A stretch of 64,000 nt of DNA from Hyalangium versicolor (lineage in GTDB: Bacteria > Myxococcota > Myxococcia > Myxococcales > Myxococcaceae). The notes under the pieces were generated by a model. It was not told where the DNA came from. It saw nothing but the letters and a program-made list of their open reading frames with translations, and made no database searches. The stretch lies in assembly GCF_020103695.1 (NCBI RefSeq), contig NZ_JAHXBF010000004.1:372001-436000 (forward strand), given 5' to 3'. Shown here one piece after another: positions 32,834 to 41,705 of the stretch. The stretch's first letter is position 1, and every line of letters begins with the position of its first letter. The position numbers were made by a program, and so were the translations under genes.

Positions 32834-34891
32834 ATGCTGGAGCAGGAACCACGTCCCCAGGCTTTGGAGCCCACCCGCGATCCCGAGGAGCCTCACCGGC
32901 TGGCGTCCTTCCTGCGCGTGCACCGCCAGGACATCATCGCGGACTGGCAACTGTCCACCCACGCGCTGCATTCGCGCCGAGGGGCGGATTTGCCGCTGGT
33001 GGATCACATCCCCGCCCTGCTGGACGGCATCACCGAAGCACTGGCTCACGAGACGCATGGGATTCCCCTCCAGCTCCCGGGCGTCCTCTCCGACGTGCAC
33101 GCCCTGGCCCGGTTGAACCAGGGCTTCGGCATTCATGAGCTCACCTATGAGTATGGGCTGCTGCGCACCAGCATCCTCCGGAGGCTGGAGGCATCGGCCG
33201 TCCACCCCGCGCCCGGCACCCTGGCCCTGTTGGACGAGCTGATTGATCAGGCGGTGACACGCTCGGTGCTGAGCTACTCGCGCCTGCGGGAGCGCACTCT
33301 GAACGCGCTGGATCGAATGATGCAAGCGGCGCTGGAGAGCCCAGACGAAGACACCCTGCTGCAGCGCCTGCTCGCCCTGCTGATGGAGTCCGCCTTGCAA
33401 GTGGACTCGGCCACCATCCTGCTGCGCGAGGATGGGACGCTGCGGGTGCGGGCCGCCACGGGCCTGGAGGCGGAGAAGACCGTGGGCCAACGGGTGCGCG
33501 TGGGCGAGGGCTTCGCGGGCCGCGTCGCCGCCGAGCGCCGGCCGCTGGCGGTGCGCTCGGCTTCAACGGATCCGCTGCTGAAGGAGGAGGCGCTGGGGCA
33601 GTTGGGCCTGCACGCGCTGTATGGCGTGCCGCTGCTGGAGGGAGACCACCTGGTCGGCGTGGCGTACATGGGCTCTCGCACCGCCTATGCCTTCTCCGAG
33701 GCGGACACCCTGCTGTTCCGCATCACGGTCAGCCGGGCCACGGCGTTGATCATCCAGGCCCAACTGCGCGCCCGGGAGCAGGCCGCGCGCGAGGAGGCTG
33801 AGCGCTCGCTGGCCATGGTCGACACGCTGCTGGCCAGCTCGCCCGTGGGCATCGCGTTCATGGATCGCGAGCTGCGCCACCTGCGCGTCAACGAGACGCT
33901 GGCCTCCATCAACCTGATGCCCGTGGAGGCGCACCTGGGCCGCACCCTGCGCGAGGTGGTGCGCCCCCCGCTGGTCGATCAGTTGGAGCCCGTCCTGCGC
34001 CGCGTCCTGGAGACAGGCGAGCCCTCGGGCCCCTTCGAGTTCACCACCGAGCCCGAGCCCAGCCGTCCCGAGGCTCGCACATGGGTGGGCAGCTACTACC
34101 CGGTTCGCACCCAGTCCGGTGAGCTGATGGGCATCGGGTGCATCCTGCTGGACATCACCTCGCACAAACAGGCGGAGCAGGCCCTCGAGCAGGCCCTCAC
34201 CTTCCGCGAGCAGTTGCTGGCGGTGCTCGGGCACGATCTGCGCAACCCGCTGGGCGCCATCACCGCCTCCGCCTTCCTGCTCTCGCGCACCGAGGGCCTG
34301 GGCGAGAAGGATAGACAGGCCGTGGAGCGCATCCGCCGCAGCGGCGCGAGGATGGCCCGGCTGATCGACGACATCCTCGACTTCGCGCGCAGCCGGTTGG
34401 GCGGCGGCATCCCCGTCACGCGCCAGCGCATGAACATGGCGGAGGTGTGCCGGGTGGCGCTCGAGGAGTTACAGGTGACGTTCCCCGAGCGCCAGCTCCT
34501 CTTCGACGTCCAGGGAGACACCTGGGGCGAGTGGGATCCAGATCGGGTGGCCCAGGTGCTGAGCAACCTGGTGTTCAACGCCCTGCAGCACGGGCGCGAG
34601 GACACGCCCATCCGCACCACGCTGCGCGACGGAGGGGACCACGTGATGCTGGAGGTCTCCAACCTGGGCGATCCCATCCCGGACGAGCTGATGCCGCGCC
34701 TGTTCGATCCGTTCAAGCGCCGCCCGGAGGATCAGCGCCCCCACGAGGGCAAGAGCGGCGCGCGGAGCCTGGGCCTGGGGCTGCACATCGTCCGGCAGAT
34801 CGCCCTGGCGCATGAGGGAGACGTGCAGGTGCGCTCCAACCTCCAGGAGGGCACGCGCTTCACCGTCCGCTGGCCTCGCACCACGGAGTAG
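32834..34891 (+). CDS. Histidine kinase with RsbRD-like, GAF and PAS domains
   Basis: 685 residues from ATG 32834, with GGAGG six bases upstream. About 25-155 resembles the RsbRD N-terminal helical domain (FLRVHRQDIIADWQ); 165-310 is a GAF domain (VDSATILLRE, VGEGFAGRVAAERRPLAV, GVPLLEGDHLVGVAYMGS); 325-445 a PAS domain; 455-525 HisKA with phosphoacceptor His467 in VLGHDLRNPLGAI; 565-685 HATPase with N-box Asn582, NLGDPIP and GLGLHIV. No membrane segment and no receiver domain, so it is a cytosolic sensor needing a separate response regulator, which is not adjacent. Confidence 0.9.
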   Translation: MLEQEPRPQALEPTRDPEEPHRLASFLRVHRQDIIADWQLSTHALHSRRGADLPLVDHIPALLDGITEALAHETHGIPLQLPGVLSDVHALARLNQGFGIHELTYEYGLLRTSILRRLEASAVHPAPGTLALLDELIDQAVTRSVLSYSRLRERTLNALDRMMQAALESPDEDTLLQRLLALLMESALQVDSATILLREDGTLRVRAATGLEAEKTVGQRVRVGEGFAGRVAAERRPLAVRSASTDPLLKEEALGQLGLHALYGVPLLEGDHLVGVAYMGSRTAYAFSEADTLLFRITVSRATALIIQAQLRAREQAAREEAERSLAMVDTLLASSPVGIAFMDRELRHLRVNETLASINLMPVEAHLGRTLREVVRPPLVDQLEPVLRRVLETGEPSGPFEFTTEPEPSRPEARTWVGSYYPVRTQSGELMGIGCILLDITSHKQAEQALEQALTFREQLLAVLGHDLRNPLGAITASAFLLSRTEGLGEKDRQAVERIRRSGARMARLIDDILDFARSRLGGGIPVTRQRMNMAEVCRVALEELQVTFPERQLLFDVQGDTWGEWDPDRVAQVLSNLVFNALQHGREDTPIRTTLRDGGDHVMLEVSNLGDPIPDELMPRLFDPFKRRPEDQRPHEGKSGARSLGLGLHIVRQIALAHEGDVQVRSNLQEGTRFTVRWPRTTE

Positions 34892-34909
34892 GCATCCCAC
34901 GCCCGGGAC

Positions 34910-36688
34910 TCACCTCCCGAGGGGCGAGAGTGCCAGGGTGTGGATGGCCTCCGAGAGCATCTGGGTGCTGAGGCCCAGGTGCTCCAGAGAGATGGATTCG
35001 TCGGGCGCGTGGCCTGTGTACGCGCCCATCTCCTTCAGGTCCGGCCCGAAGTCCACGGCGTTGGGAAAGAGCCGGGCATAGGTGCCCCCCCGGATGGAGA
35101 TGGGGGAGACCTGCTCGCGGATGTTGCGGTGACGTTTGTAGATGTCCAACAGCGTGGTGACGAGCGGCCCCGAGCTGTCCGCCACGTGCGCATCTCCCAC
35201 GTAGCGGCCCGGGCCCTCGACGACTCGCCCATCCGACTCCTGGTTGATGAGGGCCACGGCATGGTCGAGCGCGGCGTGAAAGTCCTCATTGCTCTCCTCG
35301 GAGCGCGGGCGGCGCAGGTTGATGCCGAGCGACACCTTCCCGTCCTTCACGCGCAGCAGGGTGGCCGCGGAGATCACCGTCCCCATCAGCGGATCCTTCT
35401 CGGTGAACCCCAGGCGCTCGCCGCGATGGTCCCCGTCGAAGCGGCGCGCCACCGTGCGCAGCATGGCCGCGAGCCCGTTCTCCGCCAGCGGGAGCTTGTC
35501 GGCGATGGCGGCCAGGTCCCAGAGCGCGTTGCGCCCCTCCTCGGGAATGGAGGAGTGGATGGCCTTGCCCTGGGTGGCGAGGACGATCTGCGTGGAGCCC
35601 CGGGTCCCCTTGCCCGCGCCGGGCACGGGCGCCGTCTTCACCTCGGCCTTGAGCCCGGGCCGCTCCTTGCGCACAGCCTCCACGGCGGCCTTCACCGCGG
35701 CCAGCCCCTCCTCCACCGACTTGCCGGCGTACGGCAGGAGGCTCAGCGAGGCGCTGCCAGGAACCTGCGTGAGGAACTCGCCAGCGGTGGCGTCCACGGG
35801 CAGCAGGATCGCAGAGCCGCTCGTGTCCGGCGTGTCCACCGCCGCCTCCAACGACAGGGAGACGAAGCCGGACTGCGCCACCACCACCGGGTACGCGGAG
35901 TCCACGGAGATGGTGTACGTGGGCACCACCTCGGTGCGGGCGTACTCCTGCATGCCGGCCCAGGTGCCCTCCTCATCGTTGCCGATGATGACGAGCACCT
36001 TGCCCTTCTGCGGCTCAAGCCCAAGCTCCTTGGCCATCGCCAAGGAGACGAGCGCCGTGGCCAGCGGGCCCTTGTCATCCACCACGCCGCGCCCATAGAG
36101 GCGGCCATTGAGCACCTTCGGCTCGAAGGGCTTGCGCTTCCACTCCTGGGGCGGCGCGGGGACGACGTCACCGTGGAACACGAGCCCCAAGCGAGGCGAG
36201 CCCTGGCCCCAGGAGATCTCGAACACGTCATTGCGGCCCGCCACGCGAAAGCCGAAGCCACGCGCCTTCGCCCAATGCTGGAGGAACTGGCCCATGGCGA
36301 GGATGGCCGGGTTCTTCGCAGCGGGCTTGTCGTCGCCCACCGTCTTGAAGCGCACGAGCCGCTGCGTCAGGTCCACCACGTCCTCGAGCCCGCAGGCGCC
36401 GACGTACAGCGCATAGCGATCGCTGGAGGAGATGCCGGGCAGCGCCTCTTCGGAGAACTGGGCGGCGCGCTTGCTGCCCGTGAGCTTGCAGTTGGCGGGC
36501 TTGGGCTCCGCCTCCTTGCCCTTCTTCTCCTTGGCACGCTCGCCGCGCTGCTTCGCCTTTTCGGACAGGAGGCGAGCCTGGCGCTCCTGCTCGCGGAGCT
36601 GCGCGGGCGTGAGCCTCTGCGCGGTCTGGGCGAGCGCCAGCACGGGGGCGAGGACACACAGGGCAAGAGTGTAAGAACGCGAACACAT
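34910..36688 (-). CDS. Secreted M20 family dipeptidase (PepV-like)
   Basis: 592 residues with signal peptide 1-21 and a Lys/Glu-rich linker (30-65). Zinc-peptidase motifs in order: LVFHGDVVPA (His172), YGRGVVDDKGP (Asp204), IIGNDEEG with the catalytic/ligand Glu pair near 239-240, then the dimerisation-lid region and a late His (TGHAPDES). The layout follows Xaa-His dipeptidase/PepV-type M20 enzymes. Export suggests digestion of prey peptides. The charged linker after the signal is unusual for the family. Confidence 0.85.
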   Translation of the reverse strand: MCSRSYTLALCVLAPVLALAQTAQRLTPAQLREQERQARLLSEKAKQRGERAKEKKGKEAEPKPANCKLTGSKRAAQFSEEALPGISSSDRYALYVGACGLEDVVDLTQRLVRFKTVGDDKPAAKNPAILAMGQFLQHWAKARGFGFRVAGRNDVFEISWGQGSPRLGLVFHGDVVPAPPQEWKRKPFEPKVLNGRLYGRGVVDDKGPLATALVSLAMAKELGLEPQKGKVLVIIGNDEEGTWAGMQEYARTEVVPTYTISVDSAYPVVVAQSGFVSLSLEAAVDTPDTSGSAILLPVDATAGEFLTQVPGSASLSLLPYAGKSVEEGLAAVKAAVEAVRKERPGLKAEVKTAPVPGAGKGTRGSTQIVLATQGKAIHSSIPEEGRNALWDLAAIADKLPLAENGLAAMLRTVARRFDGDHRGERLGFTEKDPLMGTVISAATLLRVKDGKVSLGINLRRPRSEESNEDFHAALDHAVALINQESDGRVVEGPGRYVGDAHVADSSGPLVTTLLDIYKRHRNIREQVSPISIRGGTYARLFPNAVDFGPDLKEMGAYTGHAPDESISLEHLGLSTQMLSEAIHTLALSPLGR

Positions 36689-36806
36689 GGCGCCCGAACC
36701 CTACCCTACCCGGGACAGCCCGGCACCGGCCGCCCGGAGACCAACCGGGGCCCGCTCCGCCTCAGGGGGAGATGAAAACCGGCGGCCAGGTGGCTAAACA
36801 GCAGGC

Positions 36807-37466
36807 ATGTTCCTTCTCTCTCCGAAGAAGCTGAAGATCCCCACGCCGGACGAGGCACTCAAGGGCCGCCCGGAGCCCATGCCCGTCCCGGACAAGCACT
36901 TCGTGCTGGGCACTCCGCTGAAGGGGCCCTACCCCGCTGGCTTGCAGCAGGCCGTATTCGGCTTGGGCTGCTTCTGGGGTGCGGAGAAGAAGTTCTGGCA
37001 GGTACCCGGTGTGTACAGCACCCAGGTGGGCTACGCGGCGGGCCTGACGCCCAACCCCACCTACCGCGAGGTATGCTCGGGAATGACGGGGCACAACGAA
37101 GTGGTCCGCGTCATCTTCGATCCCGCCAAGTTGAGCTACGACGCGCTGCTGCGCGTCTTCTGGGAGAACCACGACCCGACGCAGGGCATGCGCCAGGGCA
37201 ATGACGTGGGCACCCAGTACCGCTCCGGCATCTACTACTTCGACGAGGCCCAGAAGCGCGCGGCCGAGCAGAGCCGGGACTCCTACCAGAAGGCGCTCGG
37301 CACGTCCGGCTACGGCTCCATCACCACGGAGATCCTCCCGGCGCCCGAGTTCTACTTCGCCGAGGACTACCACCAGCAGTACCTGGCCAAGAATCCGGAC
37401 GGGTACTGCGGGTTGGGCGGCACCGGCGTCAGCTGCCCGGTGGGCGTGGGAGTGTCCAGCCGCTAG
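36807..37466 (+). CDS. msrA: Peptide-methionine (S)-S-oxide reductase
   Basis: 219 residues. The catalytic motif [11 protein letters not shown] (Cys55), [20 protein letters not shown] and the long [20 protein letters not shown] loop are all present, as is [11 protein letters not shown]. It reduces S-methionine sulfoxide in proteins. The C-terminal part has a Cys (GYCGL and VSCP) that may serve as resolving residues. No signal peptide. The 50-residue N-terminal extension is typical of the long MsrA group. Confidence 0.95.
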   Translation: MFLLSPKKLKIPTPDEALKGRPEPMPVPDKHFVLGTPLKGPYPAGLQQAVFGLGCFWGAEKKFWQVPGVYSTQVGYAAGLTPNPTYREVCSGMTGHNEVVRVIFDPAKLSYDALLRVFWENHDPTQGMRQGNDVGTQYRSGIYYFDEAQKRAAEQSRDSYQKALGTSGYGSITTEILPAPEFYFAEDYHQQYLAKNPDGYCGLGGTGVSCPVGVGVSSR

Positions 37467-37479
37467 GCTGGCGGGCGGC

Positions 37480-39084
37480 TCAGCGGCACTGCGGCTGGGC
37501 TGAGGCTCCGCCGCTGCTGGCCAGCAGGCTGAGGAACTCGGTCACCTGGGGCTCCTGGCCTCGCTCCCAGAGCGAGGCTTCGGCCCAACACTGCACCCAA
37601 CTCACGCCCCAGTCCTCAGGCAGCGCGCTGCACTGAGCCCGGCGCGCGGAGCCTCGGGCGACGCTCTCCTTCTGCACCGCCGTGAACACCGAGGGCGCCA
37701 CCTGCCGGATGAAGAGGTCCGCGTAGGCCACCGTGGGCGGAACCTCCAGCGGATCCGGCATGAGCCCGCCGGGGCTGAAGCCCACGTGCTCCTGGTCCTC
37801 GAAGCTCAGCTCTCCGGCCTGCTCCGGCGTGGGGGCAGAGCCCGGCGAGCTCGACTGCAGCGAGAAGCGGTAGGGCGACGACCAGCGGTGGGTGAGCACG
37901 GAGTACCGGAAGTCGTCGTACACCTCCTCGGTCAGCGTCTCGGGGATGCTGCCCAGGTACTGGCGGGCGTCGTCGCGCTCGCGGAGGCGGGCGTCGCGCC
38001 TGTCGGACAGCTCCCGCGCCTCATCACAGGGAGACTTCTTGTCGGTGCAGCCGGCGCAGGAGGCTTCGTGCGAGCGCTTGGACTGCTCGCAGGCCTGCTC
38101 CCTGTCTCGCCTCGCCGCCTCGACATCCCGGAGGTTGTGCTCGGCGATATCGAGGCGCTCCCGTGCCGCCCTGAACTCGGGGTTGTGGACCTGCCGCGTG
38201 CCGCTGACGTAGCGCAGGCTGCGCACGTCCTCGGTGATGCGCTCCACGGTGCGCTGGATGAGCGCGCTCACGCGAATCTCGAGCGGATCCGGCTGGCCGG
38301 GGGCGATACCCCCTTCCGCGCACCGCGCCGCGGGGGCCAGGTTTCCAGCCACGCTCTGGCACATGCGGGTGAGCTGATCGGCAATGGAGGGCGGCATCTT
38401 CCCGTCGACGCGCACGCCCACGGGAATGGCGCTCTGGCTCAGGAAGCCCTGGCGGGCCTGATCCGCGCGCGAACCCGCATCCGAGGAGGGCGCAAGGCAC
38501 TGCGCCGCGGACAACAGCACGCTGGCGGCCCCCGCGGAGCCCGGCCCCTGCGCGGTGGCAGCGAGCTGCCCGAAGCGGGAGGAGAGCTGGTTGGCGCGGT
38601 CTGCGACGAGCGACTGGAAGCTGGGAACGGGGAGCTGCGCGCTTCGGGACTGGAGGCAAGCGAGTCCGGCCGACGCCGTGGTGAGCGAGCCATCCGCCTT
38701 CCACTTGGAGCAATACTCAATGTGGACTTGGCTGCCCTTCGCCAGCATCGAGTTGACCTCGGGGTGGTCCGGGATGAGCTCGCGGGCCGCCAGGAGCGGC
38801 GGGAGGCACTGGTCCAGGTCGCCTGCATCGCAGGCCGGGCGCGCGGTCACGATGGCCTGGTCCGTCGCCTTCTGCGCGAAGATGGGGGCTCGGCTACAGG
38901 CCTTCTCATCATCGGGAGAAGCGGCACAGGCGGAGCGGTAGGCATGGGCCGCGGCCATGAAGTCACCGCGGATGGCGGCGTCCTCGGCGCGGGACATGGC
39001 CTCGCGGTAGGCGGTGTTGCAGCCGGTCAACGCGAGCAGTGAGAGCAGCGGGGAGAGACGCGAGAGCTGGAATCGGGAGCGCAT
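37480..39084 (-). CDS. Cys-rich lipoprotein of unknown function
   Basis: 534 residues from ATG 39084; the signal peptide ends in LALTGC. About 25-110 look like TPR-type helix pairs with paired Cys (YRSACAASPDDEKAC, ARPACDAGDLDQC), like Sel1/TPR-rich lipoproteins. About 330-400 is coiled coil with a Cys cluster (EQACEQSKRSHEASCAGC). The rest is unassigned. It converges on msrA, 13 bases apart. Probably an envelope scaffold; not recognised as a known family. Confidence 0.75.
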   Translation of the reverse strand: MRSRFQLSRLSPLLSLLALTGCNTAYREAMSRAEDAAIRGDFMAAAHAYRSACAASPDDEKACSRAPIFAQKATDQAIVTARPACDAGDLDQCLPPLLAARELIPDHPEVNSMLAKGSQVHIEYCSKWKADGSLTTASAGLACLQSRSAQLPVPSFQSLVADRANQLSSRFGQLAATAQGPGSAGAASVLLSAAQCLAPSSDAGSRADQARQGFLSQSAIPVGVRVDGKMPPSIADQLTRMCQSVAGNLAPAARCAEGGIAPGQPDPLEIRVSALIQRTVERITEDVRSLRYVSGTRQVHNPEFRAARERLDIAEHNLRDVEAARRDREQACEQSKRSHEASCAGCTDKKSPCDEARELSDRRDARLRERDDARQYLGSIPETLTEEVYDDFRYSVLTHRWSSPYRFSLQSSSPGSAPTPEQAGELSFEDQEHVGFSPGGLMPDPLEVPPTVAYADLFIRQVAPSVFTAVQKESVARGSARRAQCSALPEDWGVSWVQCWAEASLWERGQEPQVTEFLSLLASSGGASAQPQCR

Positions 39085-39194
39085 TCGGGCAATGGAGCGG
39101 GAGCGAGAGGGTCGGGGCAGGGACGAGCAAGCAGGCAGCTTATTCACCCCTGAGACCCAGGGACGCCGGGCATCCTATCGCCATCGCGCCTGGA

Positions 39195-39569
39195 TCAGCG
39201 AGAGGGGGCCGGCTGCGCCGTGCCGCCACCCTCTGCCGGGCGAGCCGCCTGCGCCCGCTCCAGGTGGGGACCGAGCTGGCCCACGGCCATGAGCCCCAGC
39301 ATCCGGAAGTCGGAGATCAAGGACCACAGTGGGTACTTGAAGGTAGCGGGCCGGTTCTTCTCGATGCCGAAGTGGCCGATCCACGCCAGGCCATAGGCGA
39401 CGACGGGGAAGCCGAACACCCACAGCCCCCGGCCCAGGACGATGGCGGTGATGGCAATCCCCAGCCCTACAGTGGTGCCCACGAAGTGCAGCCAGCGCGT
39501 CGCGGGCCGCGAGTGTTCGCGGAGATAGAACGGCCAGAACTCGGCATAGGTGCGGATGCGCTCGGACAT
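39195..39569 (-). CDS. DUF962/Mpo1-like membrane protein
   Basis: 124 residues from ATG 39569. The sequence MSERIRTYAEFWPFYLREH, RWLHFVGTTVGLGIA and WIGHFGIEKNRPATFKYP is typical of DUF962, whose yeast member Mpo1 is an iron-dependent dioxygenase in phytosphingosine alpha-oxidation. His residues in FYLREH, LHFVG and GHFGIEKN, the likely ligands, are conserved. Four hydrophobic stretches. Its start is 19 bases from the divergent next gene. Role in sphingolipid or fatty-acid metabolism is inferred. Confidence 0.85.
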   Translation of the reverse strand: MSERIRTYAEFWPFYLREHSRPATRWLHFVGTTVGLGIAITAIVLGRGLWVFGFPVVAYGLAWIGHFGIEKNRPATFKYPLWSLISDFRMLGLMAVGQLGPHLERAQAARPAEGGGTAQPAPSR

Positions 39570-39588
39570 GGAGTAGGTATCATCGCAA

Positions 39589-40686
39589 ATGGCAGACTGG
39601 ACCCCCAAGCCCAACCTGTCGGTGGACCTCAAGCGCCTGACACTCAGCGCGGAGGAGGGGTTCGTTCTCTCGCGGCTGGATGGACATACCTCCATCCGCC
39701 AACTGCCCGCACTCACAGGGATTCCTCCTGAACGCCTGCAGGGCATCCTCTCCCGGCTCGTGGAGCAGGGCGCCCTGCAACCCTCCCCTGAGGCTCCGAG
39801 AGCTCCGGCCCGCGCCGCGCCTCCCGCGCCCCGAGCCCCCGTCCCGGAAGTCTCCGAGCCCCCCACGCTGGAGGCGCTCCCGGAGGAGCCCCAAGCCGGA
39901 GATGCCCCCTCCGAGTCTTCCGCATCCGAGGCCTCGGACTCCGAGAAGTCCGGATCCGCCGAGGAGGATGAGCCCGCCGAGGCGCTGGGCAACTATCGGC
40001 AGATCTTCGAGACGCGACTGCACCCGCTCACCGAGGACGAGCGCGCCGCTCGGGCCCACGGCGCGGCGGATCCGGAGCTGTCCGCCTTCTGTTTCGATCC
40101 GGTGCCCGCCGTCATCAAGGCCGTGATGGAGAACCCTCGCACGGGCCTGGCACACGCGCGGCTCATCGTCCGCCACCACCGCAACCCGACGGGGCTCGAG
40201 GCGGTATGCGCGCACGCGGCCTTCGCGGCGGACGGAGGCGTGCGCCGCTGGTTGGTGCGCAATCCGCAGCTGCCCTCGGGGCTGTTCCGCCGCCTGTGGA
40301 GCAGCCGCCGGCTGATGGAGCTGCACAAGCTATCGATCGATCGAGACATCCCAGAAGGCACGCGGCGCACGGCCCGAGAGCTGCTGCGCCAGCGCTTCGG
40401 CTCCGGCCCGGCAGAGGAGAAAGCGGAGCTGATCCTCAACACGGAGGGCCGCTCGCTGGTGGCGCTGTCAGGGCTGCCGGTGGATGGGAAGACGGCGTCG
40501 ATCCTCTGTGGCCGCACCTACCGCTCCCCGCTGCTCATCCAGAACATCGCCCGTTGGAGCGCGGCACCACCCGCCCTGGTGGCCCACCTGCTCAAGCAGG
40601 AGGCGGTGCGGCGGCAGCCCCAGCTCCGGATGCTGCTGCAGCGCCACCCCAACGCCCCCGCGGACGCGCGCCGCGGGGAGCACTGA
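39589..40686 (+). CDS. Winged-helix-like N-terminal domain protein, function unknown
   Basis: 365 residues. Residues 1-65 (LTLSAEEGFVLSRLDGHTS, IRQLPALTGIPPERLQGIL) look like the small helix-turn-helix domain common in myxobacterial DUF4388/gliding-type proteins. 66-130 is Pro/Ala/Glu-rich and disordered. 135-365 is a helical, Leu/Arg-rich repeat-like domain (VIKAVMENPRTGLAHARLI, LIVRHHRNPTGLEAV, LVRNPQLPSGLFRRLW), resembling leucine-rich-variant or HEAT-like repeats. No enzymatic motif. Confidence 0.65.
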   Translation: MADWTPKPNLSVDLKRLTLSAEEGFVLSRLDGHTSIRQLPALTGIPPERLQGILSRLVEQGALQPSPEAPRAPARAAPPAPRAPVPEVSEPPTLEALPEEPQAGDAPSESSASEASDSEKSGSAEEDEPAEALGNYRQIFETRLHPLTEDERAARAHGAADPELSAFCFDPVPAVIKAVMENPRTGLAHARLIVRHHRNPTGLEAVCAHAAFAADGGVRRWLVRNPQLPSGLFRRLWSSRRLMELHKLSIDRDIPEGTRRTARELLRQRFGSGPAEEKAELILNTEGRSLVALSGLPVDGKTASILCGRTYRSPLLIQNIARWSAAPPALVAHLLKQEAVRRQPQLRMLLQRHPNAPADARRGEH

Positions 40687-40714
40687 GGCACATCGGCGTG
40701 CTAAAGCCTGGGGC

Positions 40715-41194
40715 ATGACGCGAACCCGGAAGATGCTGCCCCTGTTGAGCGCCGCGGTGCTGGGCATCGCCGCGCTGTCCTGGGCGGGAGAGCCCGCTGC
40801 CGCCCCTCGCTACCGAGTGCCAACGAAGGAGGCCCCGCGCTACCAGATTGCCAATGGCAAGGGCTCGGCCACGCTGCTGCTCAATGCCTCCACGGGCGCC
40901 TCGGCGGCCTCCATGACGCTGCTGGAGCTGAACCAGGGTGCCGCCGTCCCCGAGCACGTGCACGAGTCGAGCGCGGAGATCCTCTATGTCGAGGAAGGCG
41001 CCGCGGAGATGACGGTGGACGGCAAGAAGCTCCGGGTGGAGAAAGGGGACGCGGTGTACATCCCCGCGGGAGCGAAGCACTCGGCACAGGTGGTCTCCCA
41101 GGAGTCGTTCCGCGCGGTGCAGGTCTACGCGGGACCCGGGCCCGAGCAGCGCTTCAGCCAGGGTCCACGCCTGGACAAGAAGGACGGGAAGTAG
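40715..41194 (+). CDS. Exported cupin-domain protein
   Basis: 159 residues from ATG 40715 with a signal peptide (cleavage after about 25). The cupin barrel (about 60-140) has EHVHESSAEILYVEEG, matching motif 1 with its His/Glu metal ligands, and KGDAVYIPAGAKHSA, matching motif 2 with the second His. Metal-dependent but the ligand or reaction cannot be told. Follows the preceding gene by about 28 bases and may share its transcript. Confidence 0.85.
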   Translation: MTRTRKMLPLLSAAVLGIAALSWAGEPAAAPRYRVPTKEAPRYQIANGKGSATLLLNASTGASAASMTLLELNQGAAVPEHVHESSAEILYVEEGAAEMTVDGKKLRVEKGDAVYIPAGAKHSAQVVSQESFRAVQVYAGPGPEQRFSQGPRLDKKDGK

Positions 41195-41203
41195 GCGTCC
41201 GCC

Positions 41204-41668
41204 TCAGTCCCAATCGAGGGGCGCGAAGCACTCGCCACACTGGCGCTGGGCAAGATCCACCCACTCCAGCGCCTCATGCAGCACGGCGTCCGTGGGGCCA
41301 CCGTGGATATCCAGCACGGCGTAGAGCAGACCGAAACGGTTGGCGACGGCCAGCCGGGCGCCGCCCGGATCCGCTCCGAACGCCTGGGCCAACTCCTGGG
41401 AGACACGGCCCTCCGAGTCGCCGAGCGCTCCAGGAGGGAGCGCCTCGCCTGGCCGGCCCGGACGCACCACGGAGTAGACCTCGATCTCCTCCCGCTGCCA
41501 GCCCGGAGCGCGGGCCTGCAAAGAGCGGTGGAGCGCATGGCAGATGTCACAGCCCGGGTGAAGCAGGGCCACCAGCATGTCGCGCCGCTGCCAGGCATCC
41601 AGGGTGCCGCGCGACGGCCCGCCCGGCACCGGGAGCTGGAACAAGGGAACCTCGGTTCGCTCCTGCAT
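41204..41668 (-). CDS. Thioredoxin-fold protein with CxxC
   Basis: 154 residues from ATG 41668, preceded by CCAGGAGG. DAWQRRDMLVALLHPGCDIC is like the active-site strand and Cys pair of AhpC/TSA-type proteins, with the CxxC at about 39-42; VANRFGLLYAVLDIHG resembles the cis-Pro side of a thioredoxin fold but lacks a clear cis-Pro. Two more Cys (QCGEC) sit near the C-terminus. Probably a redox protein. Its gene lies just downstream of the MocR gene on the same strand. Confidence 0.65.
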   Translation of the reverse strand: MQERTEVPLFQLPVPGGPSRGTLDAWQRRDMLVALLHPGCDICHALHRSLQARAPGWQREEIEVYSVVRPGRPGEALPPGALGDSEGRVSQELAQAFGADPGGARLAVANRFGLLYAVLDIHGGPTDAVLHEALEWVDLAQRQCGECFAPLDWD

Positions 41669-41705
41669 CCTCGTACCTCCTGGACTGAGGAGATAACACG
41701 CGAGT

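Noticed and set aside
34940..36775. Plus-strand open frame of about 600 codons
   Set aside because: Antisense to the M20 dipeptidase with all its zinc motifs.
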